Notes: a model not told the origin generated them from the sequence alone. A stretch of DNA of 64,000 bases from Halomonas eurihalina (GCF_008274785.1 NZ_VTPU01000006.1:148283-212282); one strand, 5' to 3'; positions 8,553 to 16,840 are shown, counted from the stretch's first letter. Numbers and translations: made by a program.

Positions 8553-9071
8553 TTAGATCTCGGCCATGGCGCTGGTGAAGCCCATCAGCGAGATATTCAT
8601 GTCCATGCGCTGACCGTTCGGCGCGATCAGGCTCAGGGTTGCCGTGCTGCCGCCACGCAGGCTTTGCAACAGCGAGGACTGGAGCGGGACATCGGCGCGG
8701 CAGCCCTGTTGCTGGCAGACCTGGTAAGGGAACTGAACCGGCTCGCCGTTATCGACGCTGAGTTGCAGGCCCGGTGCCAGGCGAACACCCAGCGGCATCA
8801 GGAAGGTCATTACCGGACTGTCGACCTGGGGCGGATTGGCGATGACCACGCGCATCATCGGCTGGTCGCTGTCGGCATTGTTGATGATCTGATTCATGGT
8901 GCAGGGACCCTGGCTGGCGTCCTGTGGGCAGATCACTTCCCAATCCTGGAACTGCTGGGTGTTGACGTTAGCGTTGCCTGTCGGCTGTTGCTGGGCGAAG
9001 GCCTGGGGCACGAAGGCCATCAGTGAAAGTAACGCGGCAAGACAGAGGCGCGGTACGAGGCGGTCAAACAT
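8553..9071 (-). CDS. Invasion-associated locus B (IalB) family periplasmic protein
   Basis: The 172-residue protein begins with a signal peptide (hydrophobic core LCLAALLSLMAFVPQAFA, cleavage probably after AFA near residue 26). It then matches the IalB layout: WEVICPQ near residue 45, a conserved cysteine pair that could form a disulfide, LGVRLAPGLQLSVD and a C-terminal FTSAM segment. IalB proteins are periplasmic or envelope-associated. They were named in Bartonella but are widespread in environmental proteobacteria, where their role is unknown. The gene is monocistronic, faces the dgc operon and shares its terminator. Confidence 0.8.
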   Translation of the reverse strand: MFDRLVPRLCLAALLSLMAFVPQAFAQQQPTGNANVNTQQFQDWEVICPQDASQGPCTMNQIINNADSDQPMMRVVIANPPQVDSPVMTFLMPLGVRLAPGLQLSVDNGEPVQFPYQVCQQQGCRADVPLQSSLLQSLRGGSTATLSLIAPNGQRMDMNISLMGFTSAMAEI

Positions 9072-9373
9072 ATGCGGCGATCTCCTGTGGTGACAGCGAA
9101 TCCGTATCGCTGAAGTGGTTCAACATGACTATCACCTCCGCAGCGAATTCGCCAGGAGGCGATGTCGGTGGCTTCCCGTATCGGGACAATTCCATGCCCT
9201 TGTCATGACCGGAAATGCACCACTCGTTCATCTCGAGACTCTTTGTAAATCAATGTCCCTGTATCGGGCAACCGCAGTCGCTTGAACAAGGGTGAAAAAC
9301 GCAAGTGGATGACGCCGCGACATGCGTCGATGTCGTGGCCCCCGGTTGCCGCTGGATGGCTGCCGCTGGATGG

Positions 9374-9403
9374 TTGACAGCGCTTCGATCAGCGAAGTAA
9401 AAG
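9374..9403 (+). promoter_or_regulatory. Candidate sigma-70 promoter upstream of the DUF1127 gene
   Basis: TTGACA at 9374-9379 is followed, 18 bases later, by TAAAAG at 9398-9403. The spacer contains the inverted repeat CTTCG-ATCAG-CGAAG, which could be an operator. The -10 element is poor, so this is tentative. Confidence 0.35.
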
Positions 9404-9568
9404 ATAAGCACCGGTTCATATTCAGGATCGGTGCCAACCAACGTTTCAGACGAGTCGATGACATGGTTCATCCGAGCACAGCAGCAGGTTATGGCCTTGC
9501 CATCATGCAATCGCATGATTGGCGAGTTCTTGCCTGTCCGCGTGCTGTCGAACGAGTCTGACTCCTCG

Positions 9569-9594
9569 CAGGCCGCGGATCTTGCCGCGGCCTG
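9569..9594 (+). terminator. Hairpin upstream of the DUF1127 gene, terminator-like but without a T-run
   Basis: A perfect 10-bp GC-rich stem (9569-9578 with 9585-9594) has a 6-base loop. No T tract follows, so it may be a leader structure or the end of a short transcript starting near 9410. Confidence 0.45.
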
Positions 9595-9672
9595 TGCCAT
9601 GCTGTTCGGGTGATCATCACCCGCCTCGACAAGATCCCGGCCTCCTCGACATTCAACGAAGGAGACCGAGAT

Positions 9673-9945
9673 ATGATGCTTTTCTCACTGTTCCATCGCC
9701 TGCCCCGGTATCTGGGCGGCTCGCGTCGTCGTGTATCCCCCGAACCCCTGACCCGGCTTAATGCGCACCTGCTGCGTGACATCGGGCTGCATGTCGAGGG
9801 CGGCGTCGTTCGGCCACTCAATCCGAGCATTGTGCCGGCCCCACGCCGCACGGATGCCGCCGCCCCCTTGACTGGCAGGCCGCCGGTGGCCGCGCGGCGC
9901 AGCGGCGCCGAGGTCTGTCCACACTGTGGCATGGCCCTGACCTAG
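9673..9945 (+). CDS. DUF1127 small protein with C-terminal Cys-pair motif
   Basis: The 90-residue basic protein carries the DUF1127 signature around residues 26-38 (RLNAHLLRDIGL). It then has a Pro/Arg/Ala-rich linker and ends in CPHCGMALT, which looks like half of a zinc knuckle. DUF1127 proteins elsewhere are small, often RNA-binding, and affect C1, phosphate or nitrogen metabolism. ATG 9673 (or 9676) is chosen because GGAG at 9661-9664 is well placed; the longer frame from GTG 9610 lacks such a site. It sits alone between two long intergenic stretches. Confidence 0.75.
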   Translation: MMLFSLFHRLPRYLGGSRRRVSPEPLTRLNAHLLRDIGLHVEGGVVRPLNPSIVPAPRRTDAAAPLTGRPPVAARRSGAEVCPHCGMALT

Positions 9946-9949
9946 GCAT

Positions 9950-10086
9950 TGTCTGAAAACTGCCTGCGCTCGGTTATACGACGTTGAAAATCTTCTCAAA
10001 ATGCTCATTTACGCCTTGTAAACTCCGCGTTTTCGAAGATTTTCGCCTTGCCTAACCTTCGCTCGTCGACTTTTAAGACAGTACCT
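9950..10086. repeat. Long imperfect inverted repeat, MITE-like or REP-like element
   Basis: The segment starts near TGTCTGAAAAC and ends near TTTTAAGACAGTA. Its two halves are imperfect reverse complements around a centre near 10015: GAAAATCTTCTCAAAATGC on the left answers GAAAATCTTCGAAAACGC read on the other strand. It directly follows the DUF1127 gene, has lower GC than its surroundings and encodes nothing plausible. The structure suggests a dispersed non-autonomous element or a large intergenic palindrome, but dispersal cannot be shown from this window alone. Confidence 0.6.
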
Positions 10087-10323
10087 AGGGATGCCGCGGT
10101 CGCCGGATGCGGCCGCGGTATTTCGACGAGACGACGGGGTCGAGGTAACGGCCCCGCCGTTTCATTCCGTCCCCGGTCCAACCGAACTGGCGGAGGAGCT
10201 GGCCACTTCCGTCGGCTCTCGAGCGGGAACGCTTCGTGCTCGGGCGTGCCGACAAACGATGTCTCGTTTTGACATGACAGTGACTCGCTGGGAACAGTCC
10301 GCTTCCGTGGAGGGGCTATGGTC

Positions 10324-10346
10324 GAGAGGCGGAGATTCCGCCTCTC
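10324..10346 (+). promoter_or_regulatory. Hairpin in the fdhA leader
   Basis: A perfect 10-bp stem (GAGAGGCGGA with TCCGCCTCTC) with a 3-base loop ends 24 bases before the fdhA start. It would fold just upstream of the ribosome binding site (GAAGGAAG) and may affect RNA stability or translation. The rest of 10087-10323 is GC-rich with no supported gene. Confidence 0.5.
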
Positions 10347-10370
10347 ACCACAAGCCGAAGGAAGATAACC

Positions 10371-11564
10371 ATGAGCACAGCCAACCGCGGTGTCGTCTAC
10401 AAGGGCGCAGGGCAAGTCGCCGTCGAGTCGATTCCCTACCCGGAACTTGCGCTTGGCAATCGCAAATGCCAGCACGGCGTGATTCTCAAGGTCGTGACCA
10501 CCAACATCTGTGGCAGTGACCAGCATATGGTACGAGGCCGCACCACGGCCCCCGAGGGGTTGGTTCTCGGCCACGAAATCACGGGCATCGTCATTGAAGC
10601 CGGACGCGATGTCGAGTTCATCAAGCCGGGCGATCTGGTCTCGGTACCCTTCAATATCGCCTGCGGTCGCTGCCGTAACTGCAAGGAAGGCCAGACCGGC
10701 ATCTGTCTCAACGTCAACCCGGCGCGTCCCGGTGCCGCTTACGGTTACGTCGACATGGGTGGTTGGTCCGGTGGCCAAACCGACTACGTCATGGTGCCTT
10801 ATGCCGACTTCAACCTGCTGAAATTCCCGGATGCCGATCAGGCGATGGAAAAGATCCGTGACCTGACCCTGCTGTCCGATATCTTCCCTACCGGCTTCCA
10901 TGGTTGTGTCACCGCTGGCGTCGGCCCGGGCAGCACCGTTTACATCGCCGGCGCCGGTCCGGTTGGTCTGGCCGCGGCGGTATCCGCGCAGCTGCTGGGT
11001 GCGGCCTGCGTGATCGTCGGCGACATGGTCGAGGAACGCCTGGCCCAGGCCCGCAGCTTCGGCTGCGAGACCATTGACCTGACCCAGGATGGTGACATGG
11101 CCGACAAGATTGAGGTGATCCTGGGCGAGCGCGAGGTTGATGCCTTCGTCGACTGTGTCGGTTTCGAGGCTCACGCCTGTGGCTGCAACCACGGCAAGGA
11201 GGCACCCGCAACCGTGCTGAACTCCGCGATGTCGCTGACGCGTGCTGGCGGGCAGATCGGCATTCCGGGCCTGTACGTGACCGAAGATCCCGGTGCCGCT
11301 GACGAAGCCGCCAAGCAAGGCGCTCTGAGCATGCGCTTCGGCCAGGGCTGGGCGAAATCCCATTCCTTCCATACCGGTCAGTGCCCGGTCATGAAATATC
11401 ACCGTCCGCTGATGCAGGCGATCCTGTTCGATAAGGTCAAGATCGCTGACGCGGTCAATGTGCAGATGATCACTCTGGATGAAGCGCCCAAAGGGTATGC
11501 CGACTTCGACGGTGGCGCGGCGAAGAAATTCGTCATGGATCCTCATGGCAGTGTCGCTGCCTGA
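10371..11564 (+). CDS. fdhA: Glutathione-independent formaldehyde dehydrogenase
   Basis: The 397-residue zinc- and NAD-dependent enzyme of the medium-chain dehydrogenase family oxidises formaldehyde to formate without glutathione. Catalytic-zinc residues are visible in CGSD (near residue 46) and GHE (near residue 67). The structural-zinc lobe is CGRCRNCKEGQTGIC (near residues 98-112), and the NAD fold has AGAGPVGLAAA near residue 183. The extended sequence HACGCNHGKEAP is typical of Pseudomonas-type FdhA. Betaine and dimethylglycine demethylation release formaldehyde, which explains its place between dgc and gbc. A strong start signal (GAAGGAAG) precedes the ATG, and a clear terminator follows the stop. 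Confidence 0.93.
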   Translation: MSTANRGVVYKGAGQVAVESIPYPELALGNRKCQHGVILKVVTTNICGSDQHMVRGRTTAPEGLVLGHEITGIVIEAGRDVEFIKPGDLVSVPFNIACGRCRNCKEGQTGICLNVNPARPGAAYGYVDMGGWSGGQTDYVMVPYADFNLLKFPDADQAMEKIRDLTLLSDIFPTGFHGCVTAGVGPGSTVYIAGAGPVGLAAAVSAQLLGAACVIVGDMVEERLAQARSFGCETIDLTQDGDMADKIEVILGEREVDAFVDCVGFEAHACGCNHGKEAPATVLNSAMSLTRAGGQIGIPGLYVTEDPGAADEAAKQGALSMRFGQGWAKSHSFHTGQCPVMKYHRPLMQAILFDKVKIADAVNVQMITLDEAPKGYADFDGGAAKKFVMDPHGSVAA

Positions 11565-11593
11565 GGTCGAAGGCGACGATATGGTGGCTCGAC

Positions 11594-11627
11594 GAGGTCC
11601 ACCCGGTTTTCCGGGTGGACCTCTTTT
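11594..11627 (+). terminator. Rho-independent terminator of fdhA
   Basis: A perfect 13-bp stem (11594-11606 with 11611-11623) has a TTTT loop and is followed by TTTT. It ends the fdhA transcript. Confidence 0.92.
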
Positions 11628-11748
11628 GGCATTGCCTGTCCCGCGGGACGATGCCAATCTTCGTCAATAGCAAAGCGTCACGCGCATCGCGGCCCAGCAT
11701 CGTGCCGGGATACGTCGATGCGGCGATGGCCGAAGGGAGGATGACGCG

Positions 11749-11988
11749 ATGATGATCGTTGAGCTGATCGATGGGGACGACTTTCGCGACCGGCTGGTCG
11801 CATTGGGGGTGCGCATCCCTGAGCACGCCTGTCCCGAAACCTGTGCGCGGATGGCGCTGCGCAAGCATATGGAAGTGGGGGTGCCAGGGCTGCAGGAACT
11901 GGTGCGCGAAATGATGGGCAAGGCGGATGTGTTGCTGCCCTCGGTGAGAGCGGCCATCGAGCGCTTTCTTCTACCCGGGCTGCGTTGA
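11749..11988 (+). CDS. Hypothetical 79-residue protein
   Basis: I do not recognise this small acidic-to-neutral protein. It begins MMIVELIDGDDFRDRLVALG, has one Cys pair (HACPETCARM, near residues 28-35), and is otherwise mainly helical by appearance. A ribosome binding site (GGGAGGATG, about 11735-11743) stands before the ATG, codon use resembles the neighbours, and no better frame overlaps it, so it is probably real. It lies after the fdhA terminator and faces gbcA. It could belong to the betaine regulon, but nothing shows its function. Confidence 0.55.
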   Translation: MMIVELIDGDDFRDRLVALGVRIPEHACPETCARMALRKHMEVGVPGLQELVREMMGKADVLLPSVRAAIERFLLPGLR

Positions 11989-12052
11989 GTTGATTCGGCC
12001 CTGAATGCCGTCGGCCCCGAGAGACGGGGCCGACGATAGCGTCAGGCTGCGA

Positions 12053-13336
12053 TTATCCTTCTGCCAGGCTCAGGTGGGAGGCGTAGCCGAGATTTTCCAG
12101 CATGCGCTCGCTGTACCAGTCGACGAAGTCGATCACGCCGAATTCGAAACTCTTGGAGTAGGGGCCCGGCTCATAGGCGGAGGAGTTGATGCCGCGCTGG
12201 TTCTCCTCGGCGAGTCGACGATCCTGGTCGTTGGTGGCGTCCCAGACGCGACGCATTTGCTCGGGATCGTAATCGACGCCCTCGACAGCATCCTTGTGCA
12301 CCAGCCACTTGGTGGTCACCACCGTTTTCTGCGGTCCCAGCGGCAGGACCCGGAAGACCACGGCGTGATCGCCCATGAAATGGTTCCAGGAATTGGGCAG
12401 GTGCAGGATGCGCAACACGCCGAGGTCGGGGCTCGGCAATCTTCCCATCAGCTTCTTGCAGGCCTGCTTGCCATCCATGGTCATCGAGACAGTGCCGTCC
12501 AGCAGGGGAGTGCGGGTCAGACGGTTGCGTCGGCCTAACCGCTTGAGCTCCCAGGGCACGCCCATGGCTTGCCAATCCCCTTGCTTGCGCGCCACCAGTT
12601 CCTTGTAGGCCGGCGTGGCGCGAGGGTCTTCGCTGTCGTCGAATTCCTGCAGGGAGTTGAGCAGTTCCGGGTGTGCGCCGTTGCAGTGGTAGCACTCCCG
12701 GTTGTTCTCGATTACCAGTTTCCAGTTGGCCTGCTCGACGATGCTGGATTCCACGGCCACCTTGACGTTATCCATGTCGTAGAGGTCGAGGTAATGCTCC
12801 ATAGTCTCCAGCAACTCATCGATGGCCGGTGGCTGTTCGGCCAGGCTGATGAAGATGTAGCCGCCGGCGGTCCTGACATGCACGGGCTTCAAGCCGTAGG
12901 CGGAAAGGTCGAAGTCCGGCCCCATGTCGGTACCGGCGAACAGTAGGCGCCCGTCGAGTTCGTAGGTCCACTGGTGATAGGGGCAGACCAGCTTGGCGAC
13001 CTTGCCGCTGTCCTTCAGGCACAGCCGCGAACCGCGGTGCCGGCAGACGTTGTGGAACGCGTGTATCTCGCCATTGTTACCGCGCACGATGACCACCGGA
13101 TTGTCCCCGATCTCAAGGGTGATGAAATTCCCCTTGGAGGGAAGCTCGCAGGTCAGGCCAGCGAACAGCCACTCTTTCGAGAAGATCTCCTGGATATCCA
13201 GCTGGAACAACCGTTCGTCGTTGTAGAACGGCTGTGGCAACGAGAAGTGGCGACGGCGCTGCGTCAACATCTCGGCCGTGGCATCGCGAGCCGCAGCCAG
13301 GGGATCATCCAGACGGGCGGGGGACAGGGAATCCAT
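12053..13336 (-). CDS. gbcA: Glycine betaine monooxygenase, Rieske oxygenase component
   Basis: The 427-residue Rieske non-heme iron oxygenase removes the first methyl group of glycine betaine, giving dimethylglycine and formaldehyde, with electrons from GbcB. The Rieske [2Fe-2S] ligands are C98-x-H100 and C118-x2-H121. The mononuclear iron site shows NNRECYHCNGAHPE with H217 and H222. Length and motifs agree with characterised GbcA of Pseudomonas. The start has GAGGAA about 8 bases upstream. It is divergent from gbcB over a shared ~330-bp control region, which differs from genomes where gbcA and gbcB are co-directional. Confidence 0.93.
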   Translation of the reverse strand: MDSLSPARLDDPLAAARDATAEMLTQRRRHFSLPQPFYNDERLFQLDIQEIFSKEWLFAGLTCELPSKGNFITLEIGDNPVVIVRGNNGEIHAFHNVCRHRGSRLCLKDSGKVAKLVCPYHQWTYELDGRLLFAGTDMGPDFDLSAYGLKPVHVRTAGGYIFISLAEQPPAIDELLETMEHYLDLYDMDNVKVAVESSIVEQANWKLVIENNRECYHCNGAHPELLNSLQEFDDSEDPRATPAYKELVARKQGDWQAMGVPWELKRLGRRNRLTRTPLLDGTVSMTMDGKQACKKLMGRLPSPDLGVLRILHLPNSWNHFMGDHAVVFRVLPLGPQKTVVTTKWLVHKDAVEGVDYDPEQMRRVWDATNDQDRRLAEENQRGINSSAYEPGPYSKSFEFGVIDFVDWYSERMLENLGYASHLSLAEG

Positions 13337-13667
13337 GGAAGCACTTCCTCATTGCAGGGCCACTCGCGTGACCTCAGGATTGTAGGGTTGGGAGCCGGTC
13401 AGGGTCGTGTGGGCCGCGCGACGGTGTAGGTCGTGGCGGATTGGAAGCGAGTGTGGAACAGCGCCGGATGCGGGAGTTGTCTACCGACGACGCAAGTCGA
13501 TGCAGTTGCGACGCGGGATGCGAGAAAAATTGGTGCCTCTGGATGCCACGGATATGCCTGTGTCGCTGACAGGCAAGCCGATAAGCGAGGGGCTGCGCAG
13601 AATTCGCTCAACGGCAGGCGGGTACCGCGGTCGGACACCTCCATGCTGCAGCCTAGGCGACGCGACG
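13337..13667. promoter_or_regulatory. Divergent control region between gbcA and gbcB
   Basis: These 331 bp must hold promoters for both genes and are the natural place for GbdR binding. I see no strong sigma-70 pair. The frame of gbcB stays open upstream to 13407, but that part shows no family similarity and is probably non-coding. A GACAGG/CCTGTC inverted repeat around 13555-13575 is the only small symmetry noticed. Confidence 0.5.
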
Positions 13668-14774
13668 ATGACAATGAACTTTCTCAACCCCGTCACTACC
13701 CAGACCTGGACCAATGGCCGCCATCTGGTGCGTTGCGTCAAGGTGATCCAGGAGACCTGGGATACCCGTACCTTCTGTTTCATGGCCGAACAGCCGGTCA
13801 TGTTCTTCTTCAAGCCGGGGCAGTTCGTCACCCTGGAACTGGAGATCAATGGCGAGCCGATCATGCGCTCCTACACCATTTCCAGTTCGCCGTCGGTTCC
13901 CTACAGCTTCTCGATCACCGTCAAGCGCATGCCGGGCGGCGTGGTGTCCAACTGGCTGCACGACAACCTGAGCATCAACGACGAACTGGCGGTGCATGGA
14001 CCGGTCGGCAACTTCAATATCATCGACTATCCAACCGACAAGGTGCTGATGCTTTCCGGCGGCGTAGGGGTCACGCCGTTGATGTCCATGGTGCGCTGGT
14101 TGTTCGACACCAATGCCGCCGTCGATCTGCAGTTCGTGCACAGCGCGAGAACGCCCAAGGATCTGATCTTTCATCGTGAGCTGGAACATATCTTCTCGCG
14201 GATTCCCGAATTCAAGCTGCATATCGTCTGCGAGCGGGGCGACGAGCTGGGCGAGGCCTGGTCGGGTTTCCGCGGTTACCTGAATCAGGCGATGCTCGAG
14301 CTGATGGCGCCGGACTTCATGGATCGGGAGATCTTCTGCTGTGGCCCCACGCCTTACATGAATGCCGTCAAGCAACTGCTGAAGGCCAACGGCTTCGACA
14401 TGGCGCATTACCATGAGGAGTCCTTCGGTGCCACGCCAATGGATGTCCAGGAAGAAGTCATCGAGAACGTCGAGCAGGCCGAGGCCGAGGCGGAAGAAGT
14501 CGATGCCGCCGACCTGGTCACCGTCGAGTTCAGTGCCACCGGCAAGAGCGTGAAGATCCTGCCAAACGAAACCGTGCATGCCGCTGCCTCAAAGCTTGGC
14601 CTGCACATTCCCAAGGCGTGTGGCATGGGGATCTGCGGCACATGTCGAGTGGGACTGTCCTCCGGCCAGGTGGAAATGGAGCACAATGGCGGGATCACCG
14701 AGGAGGACGTCGAGGAGGGTTACATCCTCTCCTGCTGCAGCAAGCCACTGGGCAATGTGGTGGTAGACTTCTGA
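13668..14774 (+). CDS. gbcB: Glycine betaine monooxygenase reductase component
   Basis: The 368-residue flavin reductase passes electrons from NAD(P)H to GbcA. An FAD-binding barrel comes first (RSYTISSSP, about residue 66). The nucleotide-binding domain follows (LSGGVGVTPLMSM near residue 129 and CCGPTPYM near 225). A plant-type [2Fe-2S] ferredoxin domain ends the protein, with C318, C323, C326 and a later CC at 356-357. I chose ATG 13668 (MTMNFLNPVTTQTW) because it matches the start of the family; the open frame upstream adds 87 unlike residues. The ribosome binding site is weak, so ATG 13674 remains possible. A hairpin separates it from the regulator gene downstream. Confidence 0.9.
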   Translation: MTMNFLNPVTTQTWTNGRHLVRCVKVIQETWDTRTFCFMAEQPVMFFFKPGQFVTLELEINGEPIMRSYTISSSPSVPYSFSITVKRMPGGVVSNWLHDNLSINDELAVHGPVGNFNIIDYPTDKVLMLSGGVGVTPLMSMVRWLFDTNAAVDLQFVHSARTPKDLIFHRELEHIFSRIPEFKLHIVCERGDELGEAWSGFRGYLNQAMLELMAPDFMDREIFCCGPTPYMNAVKQLLKANGFDMAHYHEESFGATPMDVQEEVIENVEQAEAEAEEVDAADLVTVEFSATGKSVKILPNETVHAAASKLGLHIPKACGMGICGTCRVGLSSGQVEMEHNGGITEEDVEEGYILSCCSKPLGNVVVDF

Positions 14775-14811
14775 GTCGACTCTCGCCCCAGAGGGATTGC
14801 GCCATCGTCCA

Positions 14812-14842
14812 ACGACCGGGACACTGAAAAGTGCCCGGTCGT
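14812..14842 (+). terminator. Hairpin between gbcB and the GbdR-like gene
   Basis: ACGACCGGGACACT pairs with AGTGCCCGGTCGT around a GAAA loop, with one bulged base. There is no T-run, so it may only partly terminate and allow some read-through into the regulator gene. Confidence 0.6.
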
Positions 14843-14861
14843 ATACGTTCAAGAGGCCATC

Positions 14862-15893
14862 ATGACCGATTCTCTCGCGCCGCCGCTTTCGGTCGGCTTC
14901 GTGCTGTTGCGACGTTTCACGATGCTGCCCTTCGCGGCCTTCGTCGATTGCCTGCGGCTGGCCGCGGACGAGGGCGACCGCAGTCGGCAGTTACGCTGCC
15001 ACTGGGTGTTCATGACCAGTGCCGGTCAGGATGCCATCTCCAGTTGCGGGGCGGCGATCACGCCCTGTACGGCCTTCCGTGAACCAACGGAATTCGACTA
15101 TATCGTGACCATCGGTGGCGTGCAGGACGAACATGACGATGTGGACGAAACGGCGATTGCCTACCTGCGTCGGGCTGCCCAGGCGGGCGTGCCGCTCGTT
15201 GGCGTGTGCACTGGCGTGTTCGCGCTGATCAAGGCGGGGGTGATGGGAGGGCGCCGCTGTTGTGTCAGTTGGTACCACCATGGCGACCTGACGCGGCGCT
15301 TCCCCGATATCGAGCCGGTGGCGGATCGCCTGTTCATCGATGACGGCAGTCGATTGACGTGTGCCGGTGGCACCGCCGCCGCCGACCTGGCGGCCTATCT
15401 GGTGGAACGTCACCTGGGCAAGGCCTGGGCCATGAAGAGCTTGCACATCATGCTCATCGACGAGGCGCGTCGCGGGGACCATCCGCAGCCCCAGCCGGTG
15501 ATCTTCGACAAGGTGGCCGACCGGCTGGTGCGTCGGGCCATCGACATCATCGAACAACACCTGGGCCAGACGATAACAGTCGATGAATTGGCCAGGCGCA
15601 TCGGCACCTCGCGGCGCAACATCGAGCGCAAGTTCCGCGAGGAACTGGGTGTCGGCCCCCAGAAATTCGCCCGCGACCTTCGGCTTCGTTACGGCCTCTG
15701 GTTGTTGCACTACACCGCCAAGAGCGTCACCGAGATCGGCGAGCGCTGCGGCTTCGCCGATACCGCCCATTTCTCCCGCCACTTTCGTGATGCCTTCGGG
15801 ACTACGCCTACAGCGGTACGCAAGACAGCCGGGGAGGGAGCGGCCCCGGTGGATCCCTTCTTTTTGCATGTCGGGGAGCATGGGCTTTCCTAG
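14862..15893 (+). CDS. gbdR: GATase1-like/AraC transcriptional regulator, probable GbdR
   Basis: The 343-residue protein has an N-terminal class I glutamine amidotransferase-like (DJ-1/PfpI) domain (VGVCTGVFALIKAGVM near residue 110) and a C-terminal AraC double helix-turn-helix. The latter shows ITVDELARRIGTSRRNIERKF near residue 240 and GFADTAHFSRHFRDAFG near residue 295. This is the architecture of GbdR, the activator of betaine, dimethylglycine and sarcosine catabolic genes in Pseudomonas, which responds to betaine and dimethylglycine. Its place just after gbcB supports the name. Related regulators of the same architecture (SouR, CdhR, ArgR types) respond to sarcosine, carnitine or arginine, so the symbol is an inference. 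Confidence 0.8.
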   Translation: MTDSLAPPLSVGFVLLRRFTMLPFAAFVDCLRLAADEGDRSRQLRCHWVFMTSAGQDAISSCGAAITPCTAFREPTEFDYIVTIGGVQDEHDDVDETAIAYLRRAAQAGVPLVGVCTGVFALIKAGVMGGRRCCVSWYHHGDLTRRFPDIEPVADRLFIDDGSRLTCAGGTAAADLAAYLVERHLGKAWAMKSLHIMLIDEARRGDHPQPQPVIFDKVADRLVRRAIDIIEQHLGQTITVDELARRIGTSRRNIERKFREELGVGPQKFARDLRLRYGLWLLHYTAKSVTEIGERCGFADTAHFSRHFRDAFGTTPTAVRKTAGEGAAPVDPFFLHVGEHGLS

Positions 15894-16173
15894 CGTTTTG
15901 TCTCGGAGGCGTTGTGTTACAGGCGTCGCCTTGCTGTCTGCCCGTCATGGCGCGTTGAGATCATGCCAGCCTGCGAGATACTTCATTAGATCCCTTGTCG
16001 TCTTCTCGACACATCGTGTCCGCTTGTCGTGAATGTCGGTGTCTCTGAAACGGGATGCTGTGTATGTGTCGCGGGAGGTGTGTTCTCCGTCGGATCAAGA
16101 GAAGTTTGATATCGGCGCGGCAGTGCTCCGATCCGACACTTCTGCATAGAAATCGAGCAGGAGGGAGGCGCCG

Positions 16174-16794
16174 ATGACTATCGATACCTGGTATCTCTAT
16201 ATCGGTACTGTGCTGCTCTTGATGAGCACCCCGGGACCGAGCCAACTCCTCATGCTGGCAAACAGTCTGTCGTCAGGTCTGCCCCGGTCAGCCATGACGG
16301 CGGCCGGAGACCTCACTGCCAACCTGCTTCAGATGCTGGTTGCGATTAGTGGCTTGTCGTACCTGATCGAGAGCCATGAAAAAGCGGTGGTCGTCATACA
16401 GTGGTTTGGGGTGAGTATCCTGCTCTATCTGGGCACCCGTTCGCTGATTGAGCGCCGTCCTCTGCATGTCCAAGGGGCACATGAAGAAAAGAGGAAAAGT
16501 GGGCGAGCTTTGTATGTGCAAGGTTTTTTCGTATCAGTCGTTAATCCCAAGGCGGTTGTCTTCTTCGCAGCTCTCTTTCCCCAGTTCATTGATCCGGCGG
16601 GGGGAGTTGGGCTGCAGTTTGCTATCTTGAGCAGCACTTACTTGTTGCTGGATGGGCTCTTCCTGATGGCGTATGCCGTGTTGGCGGTCAGGCTCGCGGG
16701 TTGGGTGGCTTCCCATGACGGTATGATGTTGCGATGCGGTCCTGGTGTACTACTGAGCGTGGTGGCGGTGGGGCTCGCGGTGAAGGCGCTCTAG
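16174..16794 (+). CDS. LysE/RhtB family amino acid exporter
   Basis: The 206-residue inner-membrane protein has about six hydrophobic segments and the family motif STPGPSQLLMLANSLSSG near residues 15-32 (usual form PGP), then VNPKAVVFFAALFPQF near residues 125-140. It should export an amino acid or related metabolite; the substrate cannot be told. GGAGGGAGG precedes the ATG. It faces the AraC gene downstream, and both have lower GC and less biased codon use than the betaine genes around them. A regulator-exporter pair is plausible. Confidence 0.85.
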   Translation: MTIDTWYLYIGTVLLLMSTPGPSQLLMLANSLSSGLPRSAMTAAGDLTANLLQMLVAISGLSYLIESHEKAVVVIQWFGVSILLYLGTRSLIERRPLHVQGAHEEKRKSGRALYVQGFFVSVVNPKAVVFFAALFPQFIDPAGGVGLQFAILSSTYLLLDGLFLMAYAVLAVRLAGWVASHDGMMLRCGPGVLLSVVAVGLAVKAL

Positions 16795-16840
16795 AGCAGG
16801 CGATGAAGCATGTGGTACTCAAGGGTGCCACGAATCCAGA

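Larger units (their letters stand above)
9072..9672. other. 600-bp intergenic region with no supported gene
   Basis: Only short unlikely ORFs occur here. Visible structures are a directly repeated TGCCGCTGGATGG element around 9350-9373, a promoter-like element at 9374-9403, an inverted repeat ATCATGC/GCATGAT at 9502-9519 and a 10-bp hairpin at 9569-9594. The region should contain the divergent promoters of the ialB-like gene and the DUF1127 gene. A small RNA cannot be excluded. Confidence 0.6.

Noticed and set aside
8553..9071. Virulence role suggested by the name IalB
   Set aside because: The family is common in free-living proteobacteria, and nothing else in the window points to pathogenicity.
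13407..13667. N-terminal 87-residue extension of GbcB
   Set aside because: The extra residues are Arg-rich with no family similarity and cover the gbcA/gbcB control region; ATG 13668 gives the normal N-terminus.
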